A stretch of DNA of 64,000 bases from Cunninghamia lanceolata (Eukaryota; Streptophyta; Pinopsida; Cupressales; Cupressaceae), in NCBI GenBank assembly GCA_027924645.1, contig BSBN01000445.1, positions 4,385,001 to 4,449,000 on the forward strand, written 5' to 3'. The position numbers and the translations under genes were made by a program. Of the stretch, positions 1 to 10,980 are shown piece by piece (the first letter of the stretch is position 1; each line of letters opens with the position of its first letter). The notes below the pieces were generated by a model. That model was given only the letters and a program-made list of their open reading frames with translations. It searched no databases and had not been told where the DNA came from.

Positions 1-935
1 GAAAAGAAGAGAAAAGCGTGAAAACTAAGGCCTCCCAGACATATAAAAGCATGAAAAATGATGAAGAAACTGATTCTGATGTTGAGATCAAAGAGTTGAA
101 GGCCTCAGGTACAAAAGCAGCCAAGGTATCCAAGGAGAAGCTCTCCAAAAGAAAAAGGACAAGTAACAGGCAAAAGATTGAAACATATGTTGAAAAGCCT
201 ACTCTTTCTGTGGATGACATCATCAAATCAGTCACTATAGATGGGAACTTAAGGCCAATGACTCAATTTTATGATGATTATAGTGATGCTGATAAGAAGA
301 TTCTAGAGGAAGCAACAGTCAAATATCTAAATATCTACAATAAGGATTTAATTGAAATAACTTCTAAAATTCCAAAAGGTCTTGCAGATATTTAAGAGTT
401 AAGAAAAGAGAATGCAAAAAGTAAAGACATTAAGCTTAGGGAGCATGTGCTGATAAAATTGTGCCCTCAAATTACTCCAGATCAAATGAACATGATATTC
501 AAAGAAGTGAAAGATGACTTCAGGAGTAAGAAAAGAATGAATAAACTCATGCTTGGTGAAACTGACGAGATAGTCAAAGATACTCAGGATATTCTTCTGA
601 GTGCATTAAAAAGGCATAATCTTCCCATTGTTGAAGAAGAGATTGATGATGGAATTGATTCCTCAATTCCAGATTTTGAAGAATTGAAGATCAATGAGTA
701 GGAAACTGAGATAGATGACTCCTCTATTCCAGAAGAGGAAGCAATGTTTAATGCCTTGACCGAAGCCCAAGCTGTTGCCTAGACAAGTGAACCCACTGAT
801 CTGCAGAAGGCAAAGTCACAAGTATTTTTGTTCAGTGGCCACATCTTAATTTTGAATAGTATGAAAAAGGCCTACGATAGTGAGCTAGCACTATTGAAAA
901 ATATTTTGGTGATATACTTAAGTTTATGTAAATAG
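1..935 (+). pseudogene. copia-1 extra ORF downstream of pol (5' end outside window)
   Basis: The reading frame is already open at base 1 and stays in one frame to about base 935, broken only by stops at 393-395, 699-701 and 780-782. The predicted protein is hydrophilic, rich in Lys, Glu and Asp, with a basic stretch near residues 35-50 and acidic stretches later. I recognise no domain in it. The part beyond about base 835 looks less protein-like and may be non-coding. It lies upstream of purine tracts and an LTR, where some plant copia elements (SIRE-like) carry an additional ORF after pol. That placement is the only support for the call. The stops sit where Gln would fit, as elsewhere in the window. 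Alternatively it could be an N-terminal gag portion, but the purine tract and LTR right after it argue against this. Confidence 0.5.
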
Positions 936-1179
936 GACTTAAGCATTGTTTGTACATATGTGGCTTGGTATATAGAATTTTTGTGTAAATTCTGGTTTGC
1001 AGATCCCACCCTTTGCCATTGATGTCAAAGAGGGAGTGAAGAGCAGTGAAAAATGAGGAATCCAACAAGGGGGAGCACTGGAGAACATTGAAAAGCATAA
1101 GTGTACAAAGTAAGGGGGAGTTGTTTCGACAATTAGTCATTTTTCACTAAGTGTTGCCATCAATACCAAAGGGGGAGAT
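936..1179 (+). other. copia-1 3' untranslated region with repeated purine tracts and polypurine tract
   Basis: G-rich tracts recur here (for example at about 1031, 1069 and 1112) in the form AAGGGGGAG. The last, AAAGGGGGAGAT at 1168-1179, directly abuts the LTR start TGTTGG and is the likely plus-strand primer. The phrase 'GATGTCAAAGAGGGAG' reappears in related form in copia-2 (10840-10860), so the two elements share this kind of 3' leader. Confidence 0.65.
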
Positions 1180-2301
1180 TGTTGGAAAGAGACACTACTA
1201 CGCATGACAGGCATTGTCATTGATGGCAACTAATTCTATCCTACACATCTGCATTACATAATTTGTTCATACCGGAAGCCAGAGTGAAGATTTGTCTAAG
1301 TCCGGGCAGTCAGAAACAAAGCATGTGACAAGGTCTAGTATGTGGGTCCAGATCTCTCCAGTGGTAAATCATACTGTGCTATAGATCTAAGGGAGTAATA
1401 AGGATTGTCAGGACTATCTAAATCTAGAAATTTAGCCTTCGATGATGAAGGATTCAAAAGTTATAAGCTTCTGAGTATCAGGTTCTAGTTAGTCAATACA
1501 GTTAGAGGAAGAACAGGTCGGCCTAGCATTTGATCTCGGTCCAAATGAAGAAAATTTGTTGGTTAAGCAATTTGTGATAATCAATGGTATTGGCCAACAT
1601 GATTGGTGATTTGAGAACATAGTTTTTTGGTCTGTGTTGTTGTTTGTGCATGGATTCAGCCGACATAACAGAGTTCTTAATAAATGTTCTAAGTTTTCTT
1701 GAAGCTAACTATAGTTGATTGAATTTCTTAATGCAGATATATATAGCTAATGGATTTGAGTGTTTTGTGGTGTGAATGTGTGTGGTGTGATGGAGTAAGT
1801 GTGAAAAAGACAAAAAGAAGTGTGAAGATAAATATCTAAGCTCGGATTATGGCCTAAGGGTGAAACAAGGCAGAATAAGGATGAAGTGTGTAAGATCAGT
1901 ATTATGTGCTTAACTGGAACTGAATTTATGTATTGGTAGATTCTATTCATCAGTTCAAACATTCTATAATCTTCTTGTAATCATTTTTGTAGGCAGTGAG
2001 CCTCTTGGAGTAGTGTGCTCTGGGCAGTGTGCCCTAGAGGCATGTGCCTTCCCCATTTGTAATACTTTTAATAGAGTATAATTTCTTGTGGGTTAACCCC
2101 CACCGTGGTTTTTCCCTTAACTGGATTTCCACGTAAAAATCCTAGTGTTATGTGTGTTGATTATATTTCTACTCTTGTGTTATGCTTTCATGATTATATC
2201 ATTAATTTGTTAATAAGTGATAAAGAAGATAAATTTCTGTAAGTGTTAAAGTTTTGTGACAACTAATTCACCCCCCCTCTTAGTTGTCTGCCCTAATTTC
2301 A
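1180..2301 (+). repeat. copia-1 3' LTR
   Basis: It starts TGTTGGAAAG directly after a purine tract and ends near CCCTAATTTCA, about 1.1 kb. Inside, at 2090-2140, is a block like CCACCGTGGTTTTTCCC followed by TTTCCACGTAAA, a signature I know from LTRs of plant copia elements. An A/T-rich promoter-like stretch precedes it. The terminal motif ACAACTAATTCACCCCCCCTCTTAGTTGT (2261-2288 region) matches the same motif at the end of the copia-2 5' LTR (6491-6520). Only this LTR of the element lies in the window, so the target duplication cannot be tested. Confidence 0.75.
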
Positions 2302-2390
2302 ATAGCTCCATCAAAATTTAGTGTCTAGATTTCAAAGTCTCCATCATGACCATCTTCTTCCTTCTTTGGTTGATTCATCAGCTCGGGTAT

Positions 2391-2639
2391 TTATTGGTCT
2401 TCATAAAAAATAACATATGTCCCCAAACCAGTAGAGTCATAATTTCCAAAAGGATCACGCTGTATTATACATGATATGTAATTACTATCCTCTTCTTGTC
2501 CATCCTCTATAGTCCATTCACCTATCTCTTCCACCAAGACTCTTTCCTCTCTATTGATCATAGCATTAGATGCTTCAAATTTAGATGTTGCTTCATTAGT
2601 AATATGTTCTTTACTCACAGACAATGCCTTCATCTTCAA
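2391..2639 (-). pseudogene. gypsy-1 post-protease polyprotein fragment
   Basis: An open stretch of about 82 codons on the minus strand, in a different frame from gag-protease, so a frameshift lies near 2640-2700. It is acidic and continues past a stop toward 2310, where a short FDGA-like string might be the start of an RNase H domain. That reading is weak. It ends at the copia-1 LTR border. Confidence 0.35.
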
Positions 2640-4882
2640 ACCATATTTAGTCCTTAGAATTAGATGAGACTAGTCTAAAGACATGTATCCTCTGATTTTA
2701 GCTATGAAATCTCTACATAGGCATAAACCAAAGACATGGGTATGTCAATGACCACCACATCTTATAGTACAGTTATATTTGGGCAAGTATACAATTGCAA
2801 GGGTAGTTGATTTATAATACCTATAGTCTAGACAGATTTCCCATCTAACTGCATCACTCCTTTAGCTAATGGCTCATATTGTATTTTTAAAGCATCTACT
2901 ATCTGTTTGGGCATTACTATGGTGCTTGCTCCTAAGTCTATCATGGAATTGTGTAGTAGCTTCTTTCCTACTATTAAGGTCAAGTAAAAGGGATTAGACT
3001 TAATCTTACTCACCTCTTCTTTAATATTCACCAGAGTTGACCCCTGTTGTGACTAAGTTGATTTACATGGGTCCTTCCCTTTGTTTGTTGTGCTCTCCTT
3101 CGTGCCAATAGTCTTAGGTTCATTTTGACACCCAAGAGCTTCTTCCAGTAGCACCTTTTGCTGAGGAATAGCTAACATATCCTATAAAGATACATTAACA
3201 GGAACCCTTTTTAGTTGTTCTAGTACATTCATAGGTCCAAGTGTTTGCACTTTGGAATAATAAGGATACCTTATCTTTTCCACCACTGGGTTAGAAACTC
3301 CCTGACTCTGGGTCACCATTAGGATATCCTACCTTGATGTAGGAATATAGGAAACTTGAACTATGGGTCCCTTCCTTGGTTTAGTTGTTTCATTAGGGAT
3401 GACTTACGGTGCATCTATCATCCTCCTCTTTGACTTGGTGTAATAACTGTATTGTACCAAAGGTTTCTTGGAAGTTGATGCTTCATTTATGAACTTTGAT
3501 TCTTCATCCTCTATCCATGAGAATAATGCATATTCTGGTGCAATTTCCCCTTCCTGTTCTAAGGATATACCCTACATTTGAGCCACCATTGCTACATTTT
3601 GGACTCCAGGTGATTGGTATGAGAATGTTTCAGATGATGAAGTGACTTGGCTTCCTATGCTTCTTTGTTCTGCTACCTTCTATTGTAAATTTCCACTAGG
3701 GCAATCTTTGGGCATATGTGCATTATTAGAGGGAAAACACCATGCATTTAACTCTTCTGCCATATTATTTTGCCTAGGAACCAATTCCCTCCCTGGATTA
3801 GCTAAGATAGTTTGTAATCGTTTAGGTACAGGGACGAGCTAATTAGATGGCTATGGAAAGTTTGGTCTCTGTGAACCTTGATACTGATTTGACTGATATG
3901 GAGGTCTATTCCCTTGAAATCCTTGATAGGGAGGTTTTTGATATGATGTCTGTTGCCTTTTAAGATTGATGATTTCATTAGAAAAGGTTCTAATGAATCT
4001 CTTGACATCATCCATTTTAGATGGGGAAGGAGAGGCTGCCACAGTTGTGGGTCTTTGAGGTGTAGGAAAAGTGTACATAGAAGCGAGGACTAATGAAGTA
4101 CTAGGGGTCTCCTCTTGAATGGGGATTGATAATTCAGGAAACATATACATATGAGGTCTCGGTGGTAATTTTCCAACATCTATCAGACTGTTCTCTACCC
4201 TAACTGCTAACACATATGCTGCAGGAAGGGTCTATCCACCTAAGGATTGAATGATAACTGAAATGTTTGAATTGAAATCTTTAAGATAGAACACAATTGT
4301 CATACCTACTGGGGGTCTAGTAGCAACTAGAATCCTTTGCCAAGTCTTATGGAATCTAGTATTGAAATCAGTTATTGCTTCTTGAGGATCTCTCTTTATG
4401 GTGATTAGTTGTTGTAAGAGAGAGGATCTGTCTCCTTTTTCACTAAATCTTGCAATAGAACTAGCTAGTAAAGATTAGTACCAATCAAGAGCTCTCTCTT
4501 TGAAAGATGCAGCTAATAGCCTCATGGTGATATTTTGCTCTATAATATAGTGCACTGTGCACACATCAGCCATATCCTACAGGTGTTCGATAGGGGTCTT
4601 GAAATCCTCCCGTAAGAACTTGGGTAATGCTTTTAGGACATTGGCAGGAATCAGATCCCATGTATCTAAGGGTGTTGGAAGTATGAGTGGGCTACCATTA
4701 TTCCAGTTAACAAAATTCTAAGACAGAGCTTGGGCACCCATTTGTATTCCTAGGATATTTTTCTAATTAGCTCTTCTTCTTGGAGTAGTTATCAGTAGTG
4801 GTAACAAGAGTCTCAGATTAGAAGCAGCCCTGGCTCATGTAGTTAGTCCACAACTCTGACTCCTTATAGGAGGCCAACTCAT
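2640..4882 (-). pseudogene. gag-pro: gypsy-1 gag and protease polyprotein, decayed
   Basis: One minus-strand frame starts at an ATG at 4880-4882 and can be followed to about 2650 through several stops, most TAG or TAA where Gln would fit. Order: a capsid-like gag region (about 4700-4200) with the KERALDW and FNTRFHKTWQ type strings of retrotransposon gag; a Pro/Gln-rich linker (about 4200-3850); a degenerate zinc knuckle near 3760-3700 (WCF, then AHMPKDCP); a long linker; then an aspartic protease near 3030-2830 with MIDLGAS at the active site. DLGAS instead of DSG/DTG occurs in some plant gypsy proteases, so it need not be damage. Gag would form the particle and the protease would cut the polyprotein. 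Decay makes function unlikely. Confidence 0.75.
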
Positions 4883-4912
4883 GTGATTCTTATCAAAGAA
4901 TTTGTAAAGATA

Positions 4913-4935
4913 GTCCCACCGGGCGTGCCAAAAAT
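4913..4935 (-). other. gypsy-1 primer-binding site
   Basis: On the minus strand the LTR end (…CATCAACA) is followed by TTTTTGGCACGCCCGGTGGG. The TGG begins a tRNA 3'-CCA complement. The same string with one change follows the Tat-minus 5' LTR at 61346-61366. I cannot name the tRNA with confidence. Confidence 0.6.
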
Positions 4936-6429
4936 TGTTGATGTTTAAATTTGTAGATAATCACCAACAATGGGAAACCCTAAGAATGTAGGACCTGACC
5001 CTTACGATAACCTCCATATTTTAAAGAAGTTGGTTCTTCTCGATGGGGTTTGATGTAAACAGAAGAAAAAAACAAGATTACAAATGAAATACTCTAATCT
5101 GCTAAGGCAATGTGCTAAATTTATGTTAAGATCTAGATCAACAACATAGTGGTTTAATTTGTAAGATTTGTGATAAAGCTAAAGAGTATTAAGCATGATT
5201 AACCATAACATAATCTTTATGTCTGATTCATTAAAGGCATAACATAGAAAGAAAAGAACAAGATTCAAAAAGACATCATAAAATGCATAGAACACCACTC
5301 TCTCTTCATTGATGGTCAAGAGAACAAAGTACATAAGGAAAAAAATGCACAGATTTACAATATTCAATCTCTCTTAAGAGGCACCTATTAAGGCAAAATA
5401 TATTTCTGATCTAGCAGCTAAAACTCTCTAATATTTCATTTTTTTCTATCTGTGTGTGTTTCTCCAGCCAGACCACTATTTATAGAACAAAAATAAAGGT
5501 CAAAGCTTCTCCAGGGTCGTTAAGATCCTAACTACCTCACTACCTACAAGTCCAATTAACTATCTTCTCCTTGACCCATGTGCCAACAATCTTTACAGGA
5601 TATTCAACTTCAGTTCTTCCATGTCGTTGCAACTAATCCTATGCGCCCAAAATTTCTCCCACCTTCTCACTAGGTCAACCACCATAACTCTGACCAATAG
5701 ATGATTTTTCAAACAAGGGTTGCAACAAGCAATACCGTTGTGATAGATGGAAACTTCCGTGGGTCTCAACAGAGCTTAAAAATGAGATATGTGGAAGCTT
5801 CACACTCAGTGCATAAAAATTTCAACAAAACTTCCTTCAAATGCCTATGGTTGTGATACTTGTCATTCTCCGTGACCTCCTCTATTTTCCATAGTATTGG
5901 GTCCCACTTTAGTGCATGGCACTCTTGTGGCATTTATCACTTAATATAAAGGAGACTCCACCCCGACATCACATGGACATGTGGCAAGCTCCGCGACTCC
6001 TGCAAAAATGACACATGGCATCCCTGTGCTCCTCCTAAAGAATATAGAGAAAATAATATTTCAAATGTTCGTGGTGCTGACACTTGGTTCTTTTTGCAAA
6101 GACTTAGAAACCTTTCAAAAAAACTCAAAACAAATGCTAATGCTGACAAGTGGCAGGTCCTGCTTCATTCTGTGGTGGTCATTGAATTGCATATGGTGGA
6201 GATACCTATCGTTCTCCACGAGGACTTCAAAAGACCATTGGTTCCTTAACTTTTAGCCTAGCGACCTGACATCACATTGACATGCGGAACCTTCATGCTT
6301 CTTTGGAGGAAACTTTCCTTCTCGTACTCTTAAATGGCTGTGGTTGTGACACTTGTCATGACCTTTGGCTCCGAGACTCTTCACCTGCTTTATGTTAACC
6401 CCGACTATTAAACCTTAGTCAATTTAACA
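4936..6429 (-). repeat. gypsy-1 5' LTR (read on minus strand)
   Basis: On the plus strand it begins TGTTGATG next to the PBS and is proposed to end AATTTAACA at 6429, about 1.5 kb. The PBS-proximal end is well supported. The other end is a guess from the inverted termini and the start of copia-2 sequence. No second copy lies in the window for comparison. Small open frames inside it are not protein-like. Confidence 0.5.
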
Positions 6430-6531
6430 AATATTTATGAATAGAAAATGTAGAGTTTTTAAAGCTCTATAGGAAGTTTGAAGTTTCTGATACAACTGAT
6501 TCACCCCCCTCTCAGTTGTCTTGTGCCTTCA
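6430..6531 (+). repeat. copia-2 5' LTR remnant
   Basis: Only the last ~100 bp of the LTR is present. It ends ACAACTGATTCACCCCCC, CTCAGTTGTC and CTTCA, matching the end of the copia-1 LTR. A full LTR would be about 1 kb, so the rest is deleted or displaced by gypsy-1. Confidence 0.6.
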
Positions 6532-6534
6532 AAA

Positions 6535-6551
6535 ATTGGTATCAAAACCAA
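6535..6551 (+). other. copia-2 primer-binding site (initiator Met tRNA type)
   Basis: ATTGGTATCAAAACCAA lies just after the LTR end. The canonical plant copia PBS is TGGTATCAGAGC, complementary to initiator Met tRNA. GAG to AAA is a G-to-A decay change. Confidence 0.75.
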
Positions 6552-6592
6552 GTTCCTTTGAAGAAAGCTTAATAGCTTGAGGTAGATCTGGG

Positions 6593-7522
6593 ATGGCGCA
6601 CAAGAAAGATATTCCCTTGTTTGATGGATCAAATTATGCACTCTGGAAGGTAAGGATGGAAGCCTTTCTAATTTATCTTGGTTATGAGATCTAAAAATGC
6701 ATCAAGTCCAATTACACTGTACCTGAGAAAGGTGTAAATACTAAAGATGAAATCAAAGATGCTGAAATAGATGGTAAGGTGAAACATGCTCTGTTAATTG
6801 GACTTACTAATTCTGAGTTGGTGATTGTTGTGAATTTGAAAACTACTAATGAGATTCGGAAAAGGTTGGAAAGTGTCTATGAAGGAGATGAGAAGGTTAA
6901 ACAAGCTAAGATGCAGAATTTGAAGCTCACTTATGAGACCATGTGTATATCTGAAGATGAAAACATTACAAGCTACTTACAGAAGGTGGATGAAGTTGTC
7001 AATGGCATCAAGGGACTTGGTGGAAATATAGTTGATCAAGAAGTAATATTGAAGGTATTGAGAACTCTTCCTAAAGCTTATAGTCATTAGGTTTCTACTA
7101 TTGAAGAATTACAAAACTTGAGTAAATTCACCAAAGACTAGTTGCTTGGTACACTACCTACTTTTGAAATAAGAGGGTTTGACACATCTAGTGGAACTGT
7201 AAAAGATGAGACTGCTTTTAAAGATGGTAAAATAGAGAAGACTGTTGAATTAGAACCAGAAGACTTTGATGAAGTTGAAGCCAACTTTGTGAGAAGGATG
7301 AAAAAGGGTACTGGTAAGTTCAGTGGTAAGTTGCATTTTAAGTGTTTTAATTGTGGAAAAATAGGTCATTATGCTTCAAGGTGTCCAAATAGAGCTTTGA
7401 GAATTAAGAATAAGGAAAATAGAGGAAGGATGCTCAAGAAAAATTACTATGCAAGCATTTGTGATGATGAATCTAACTTTGAGGATGATAATGATGATAA
7501 ATGCTTATTTAAATTGCCATAA
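6593..7522 (+). pseudogene. gag: copia-2 Gag
   Basis: Starts at ATG 6593 (MAHKKDIPLFDGSNYALW, the usual N-terminus of plant copia Gag). The frame runs unbroken by indels to 7522 with only three stops, one TAA and two TAG, at least two where relatives have Gln. Residues about 100-200 are the UBN2-type gag domain. A zinc knuckle CFNCGKIGHYASRCP (CX2CX4HX4C) is encoded at about 7350-7390, followed by a Lys-rich then Asp/Glu-rich tail. Gag would package element RNA. It is inactive because of the stops. Confidence 0.85.
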
Positions 7523-9003
7523 GAGATGAAACTGGTTCTACTAACTTTGAAATCTGTGTGAAGGAAAAGAATCTAGGAGCATGTATTAACCCTAAAGGCA
7601 CTGTAATATCTACTTTCATGCTAGAAGTGAAAAGGATGACTAGGTCATTGACAGTGGTTGCTCAAATTATATGATAGGTGATAAGAGTAAGTTTATTAAA
7701 CTTGAAAATTTTGATGGTGGAGTAGTTAGGTCTGGTGGTTATGGAGCTACTAAGATTTTTGGAAATGGTTCAATTAGTTTTGATGGAAATCATAACACTA
7801 ATGATGTACTTTATGTCAAAGGTTTAAAGCATAATCTCTTGAGTGTTGGACATATGTGTAGCAAGGGTTACAATCTTATGTTTCAGAATGATGGATGTGA
7901 GATCAAAAAAAGTTGTAGAATAGTAATTGTTGCTAGAAAGAAGACATGTGGAAATGTTTATCATCTCAAAGGTAGTGTTAGTTATTACCTTATGACTCAG
8001 ATTAGGGAGAGTTGGCTATGGCATAGGAGATTGTGTCACATCAACTTTGATAGCCTGGTAAGGATAAGTTTAGTCCAAGCTGTGAGAGATCTACCAAAGT
8101 TAACAAAGCCTATTACTGTTATCTATAAGGAATGTCAGTTTGGAAAGAAAACAAGAAAAATATTCAAAAGAAAGGATCAGTCATCTACTAAACTGTTAGA
8201 GTTGGTGCATACAAACCTATGTGGTCCTACTAGAGTAAGGAGTTTTCAAGGTGATAGGTATTTCATGTTATTTATTGATGATTTCTCTAGAATGACTTGG
8301 GTCACTTTTCTTAAGAAAATTTAGAAGCCCTAGATAAGTTTAAATCTTTTAAAGCAATGGTTGAAAATGAATTGGATATGAAAATTAAATGTTTGAGGTC
8401 TAACAGAGGTGGAGAGTTTTCTTCTAATGATTTCAACATGTTTTGTGAGAATCATGGGATAAAGAGGCATCTATCTACACATATAACTCCTCAACAGAAT
8501 GGAGTGGTTGAAAGGAAGAACAAGACTGTCAAGAATCTGCAAGGACAATGATAAAGAAAGCAAACCTATCAAAAGTCTACTATAGAGAAGCAATTCATAC
8601 TACTATCTACATATATAATAGAGTACAAGTGAAAGCAAATGACACAAAGACTCCCTGTAAGCTATGGTATGGAAGGATTCCCACTATTAAATATTTCAAA
8701 GTTTTTGGAAGAAAATGTTATATAAGAAGAGATGAACTAGGAAAGTTTGATGCAAGATGTGATGAAGGTAATTTCCTTGGATACTTTAACAAAAGCAAAT
8801 CTTATCGTTGCTATAATAAGAGGCTAAGAAAGATTATTGATAGTGCTAATGTTAAGGTTGATGAAGATATACAGAAGTTTTTAGAGATTAATGGATATGA
8901 ATTAGATGAGTCTTCTTGTGGAGAAAAAGAAGAAACTAAAGAAAAGGAAGTACAAGTTGAAGAACAAGAAGATCCAAAAATAGAAGTACAAGTTGAAGAA
9001 TAA
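7523..9003 (+). pseudogene. pro-int: copia-2 protease and integrase
   Basis: The protease site VIDSGCSNYM is near 7650, with the preceding Trp codon now a stop. The integrase zinc-finger region follows (LWHRRLCHINFDSL), with the CX2C pair damaged (YKECQFGK, first Cys changed to Tyr). In the catalytic core the first Asp of LVHTDLCGP is Asn, and the second, in LRSDRGGEF, is Asn. Only the Glu in GVVERKNKT survives. Two frameshifts (near 8325 and 8545) break the frame. The tail (8900-9003) is Glu-rich. The catalytic losses are G-to-A changes, so this integrase is dead. Confidence 0.85.
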
Positions 9004-10581
9004 GAAGCTCTAAAAAATGTTCCTAAAACTCCTAAATATGTGCAGAGGCATCACACTGAAGATTAGATCATTGGTGATAAGAGAAAAGGTGTGTTGACAA
9101 CAAGCAGAGTTGTTGAAGAACATGTAAATCTATGTTTACTTTCCAAAGTTAAACCTAAAATAGTGGTTGAGGCATGCAAGGATGAGTATTGGATTAAGGC
9201 TATGGAAGAAGAACTAATGTAGGTTAAGAAGAATCAGACTTGGGAACTTGTCCTAAGACCAGAGAATAAGAATGTGATTGGAACTAAGTGAGTATACAGA
9301 AACAAGTTAAATGAGGATGGAGAAGTGGTATGGAACAAGGCAAGACTTGTCACATAAGGATTTCAAGGTATATCAAATGGATGTGAAGTCTACTTTATTA
9401 AATGGTGAGTTGGAAGAGGAAGTATACATAGAGCAACTAGATGGATTTTAGTTGTCAAACAAACTAGATATGGTATGTATATTGAAAAAGGCATTGTATA
9501 GATTGAAGCAATCTCCTAGAGCTTGGTATGCAAGGTTAGATAGGTATTTGTTGCAGCAAGGATTCAGTAAAGGGTCTGTAGACAGTAATTTGTACATCAA
9601 GGTAAGCAAAGATAAAATCTTGATTGTTGAGGTTTATGTGGATGACATAATCTTCGGTAGAAATGAAGGTACATGTAAGGACTTTGTAAATGAAATGCAA
9701 AAAGAATTTGAGATGTCAATGTGTGGAGATATGAACTTCTTCCTTGGATTGTAAATTAATCAAACAGATAAGGGAATTTTTATCTCACAATCGAAGTATG
9801 TCAAGGAACTATTGAAGAAGTTTGGAATGGAAGATTCTAAACTAGTTTGTACCCCCATGATAGCTGGTTGCAAGTTGAGTGAGAATGATGAATCCCCTAA
9901 GGCTAACCAGAGAAAATATAGATCAGTGATTGGAGGACTGCTATACATAACTGCTACCAGACCAGATATCATGCATGCAGTTTGTCTTGTGGCAAGATTT
10001 TAAGAAGATCCTAGAGTCACATGTCATGGCAGTGAAGAGGATATTCAAATATTAGAAGGGCACTCTAGATCATGGTTTGTGGTATCCTCAGAACAATGAC
10101 TTTACCCTAAGTGCCCACATAGATGTAGATTGGGCCAAATGTGTAGATGACAATAAAAGTACAAGTGGTGGTGCATTCTTTCTTAGAGATAGAGTTGTAT
10201 CATGGCTAAGAAAGAAGCAAGATTTAATGTCTATCTATTGTAGAGGCAGAGTACATTGCAATTGCATCCTGTTGTACACATGTGTTATGGATGAGATAAG
10301 CCTTGAAGGATATCAAAGTTGAGTATGATGATCCCATTCCTATCTTCTGTGATAATACTAGTGCTATTAACATTTCAAAAAATCTAGTGATCCATTCAAG
10401 GACAAAGCATATTTCGATTAGGTATCACTTTTTGAGAGAAAAAGTTGTAGAGAATGAAGTGAAGTTGGAGTATCTGCCTACAAAGGATCAGGTTGCTGAT
10501 ATATTCACTAAGGCTCTTCCTAAGGATACATTTGAGTATCTCTGGGAGAAGTTAGGGGTTATTGCCCCTCCTTTGAACTAG
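9004..10581 (+). pseudogene. rt-rh: copia-2 reverse transcriptase and RNase H
   Basis: RT begins near 9170 (WIKAMEEEL, then KKNQTWELV). At about 9366 the sequence jumps from KARLVTQGF-like to [19 protein letters not shown]. The roughly 35 residues normally between (the ETFAPVARLEA region) are missing, so a deletion of about 100 bp removed part of the fingers and palm. The YVDDIIFG active site is intact near 9640. RNase H spans about 10070-10581 with STSGG (10160) and the LPTKDQVADIFTKAL C-terminus (10475-10530), but the central AEAEYIA segment is frameshifted. Stops at TAG/TAA/TGA sit at Gln and Trp positions. Confidence 0.85.
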
Positions 10582-10980
10582 ATGCATGAGGAAATGCATC
10601 AGTCCAGTGGATTTCAAGATTCATTCTTTTCTGGACTGATGTTGGAGGCTACCTCTCAGGGGGAGAATGTAGTGGTATTGATGAGTGTTGCAGTCAAGGG
10701 GAGTAAGAGTTGGTATAAGTTGGTGTGTATTCCTAAGGGGGAGTATTCAAAGCAGTTGAGAATAGTGTAAGTATGTGCAATATCAGAATCAGGGGAAGAG
10801 AGCTTGAAAAAGTGTATCACCCTTTGTCACTGATGTTAAAGGGGGAGAGAGTTCATGTGAAAAACAAAGGGAGAGAAAGAGAGTAAGATGTATAAAAGAA
10901 ATGGGGAGAGTGAGATTAGTACAGAGCTATGTCATTGGTTTTTCACATCATATGTTGCCATTAATGACAAAGGGGGAGAT
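10582..10980 (+). other. copia-2 3' untranslated region with six to seven purine tracts and polypurine tract
   Basis: AGGGGGAG or a close variant occurs near 10658, 10695, 10736, 10792, 10839 and 10868, and finally 10969-10979 directly before the LTR. Only the last is correctly placed to prime plus-strand synthesis. Similar spaced tracts occur in copia-1. No protein-coding potential stands out. Confidence 0.7.

Larger units (their letters stand above)
2302..6429 (-). mobile_element. gypsy-1: truncated Ty3/gypsy element, minus strand
   Basis: Read on the minus strand from 6429 down, it has an LTR (4936-6429), a primer-binding site, gag and protease, then it breaks off at the end of the copia-1 LTR. 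RT, RNase H, integrase and the second LTR are not seen. Copia-1 probably inserted into it, so the rest would lie left of base 1. The high-coordinate boundary at 6429 is placed only by the inverted TGTT...AACA ends and is uncertain. Confidence 0.6.
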
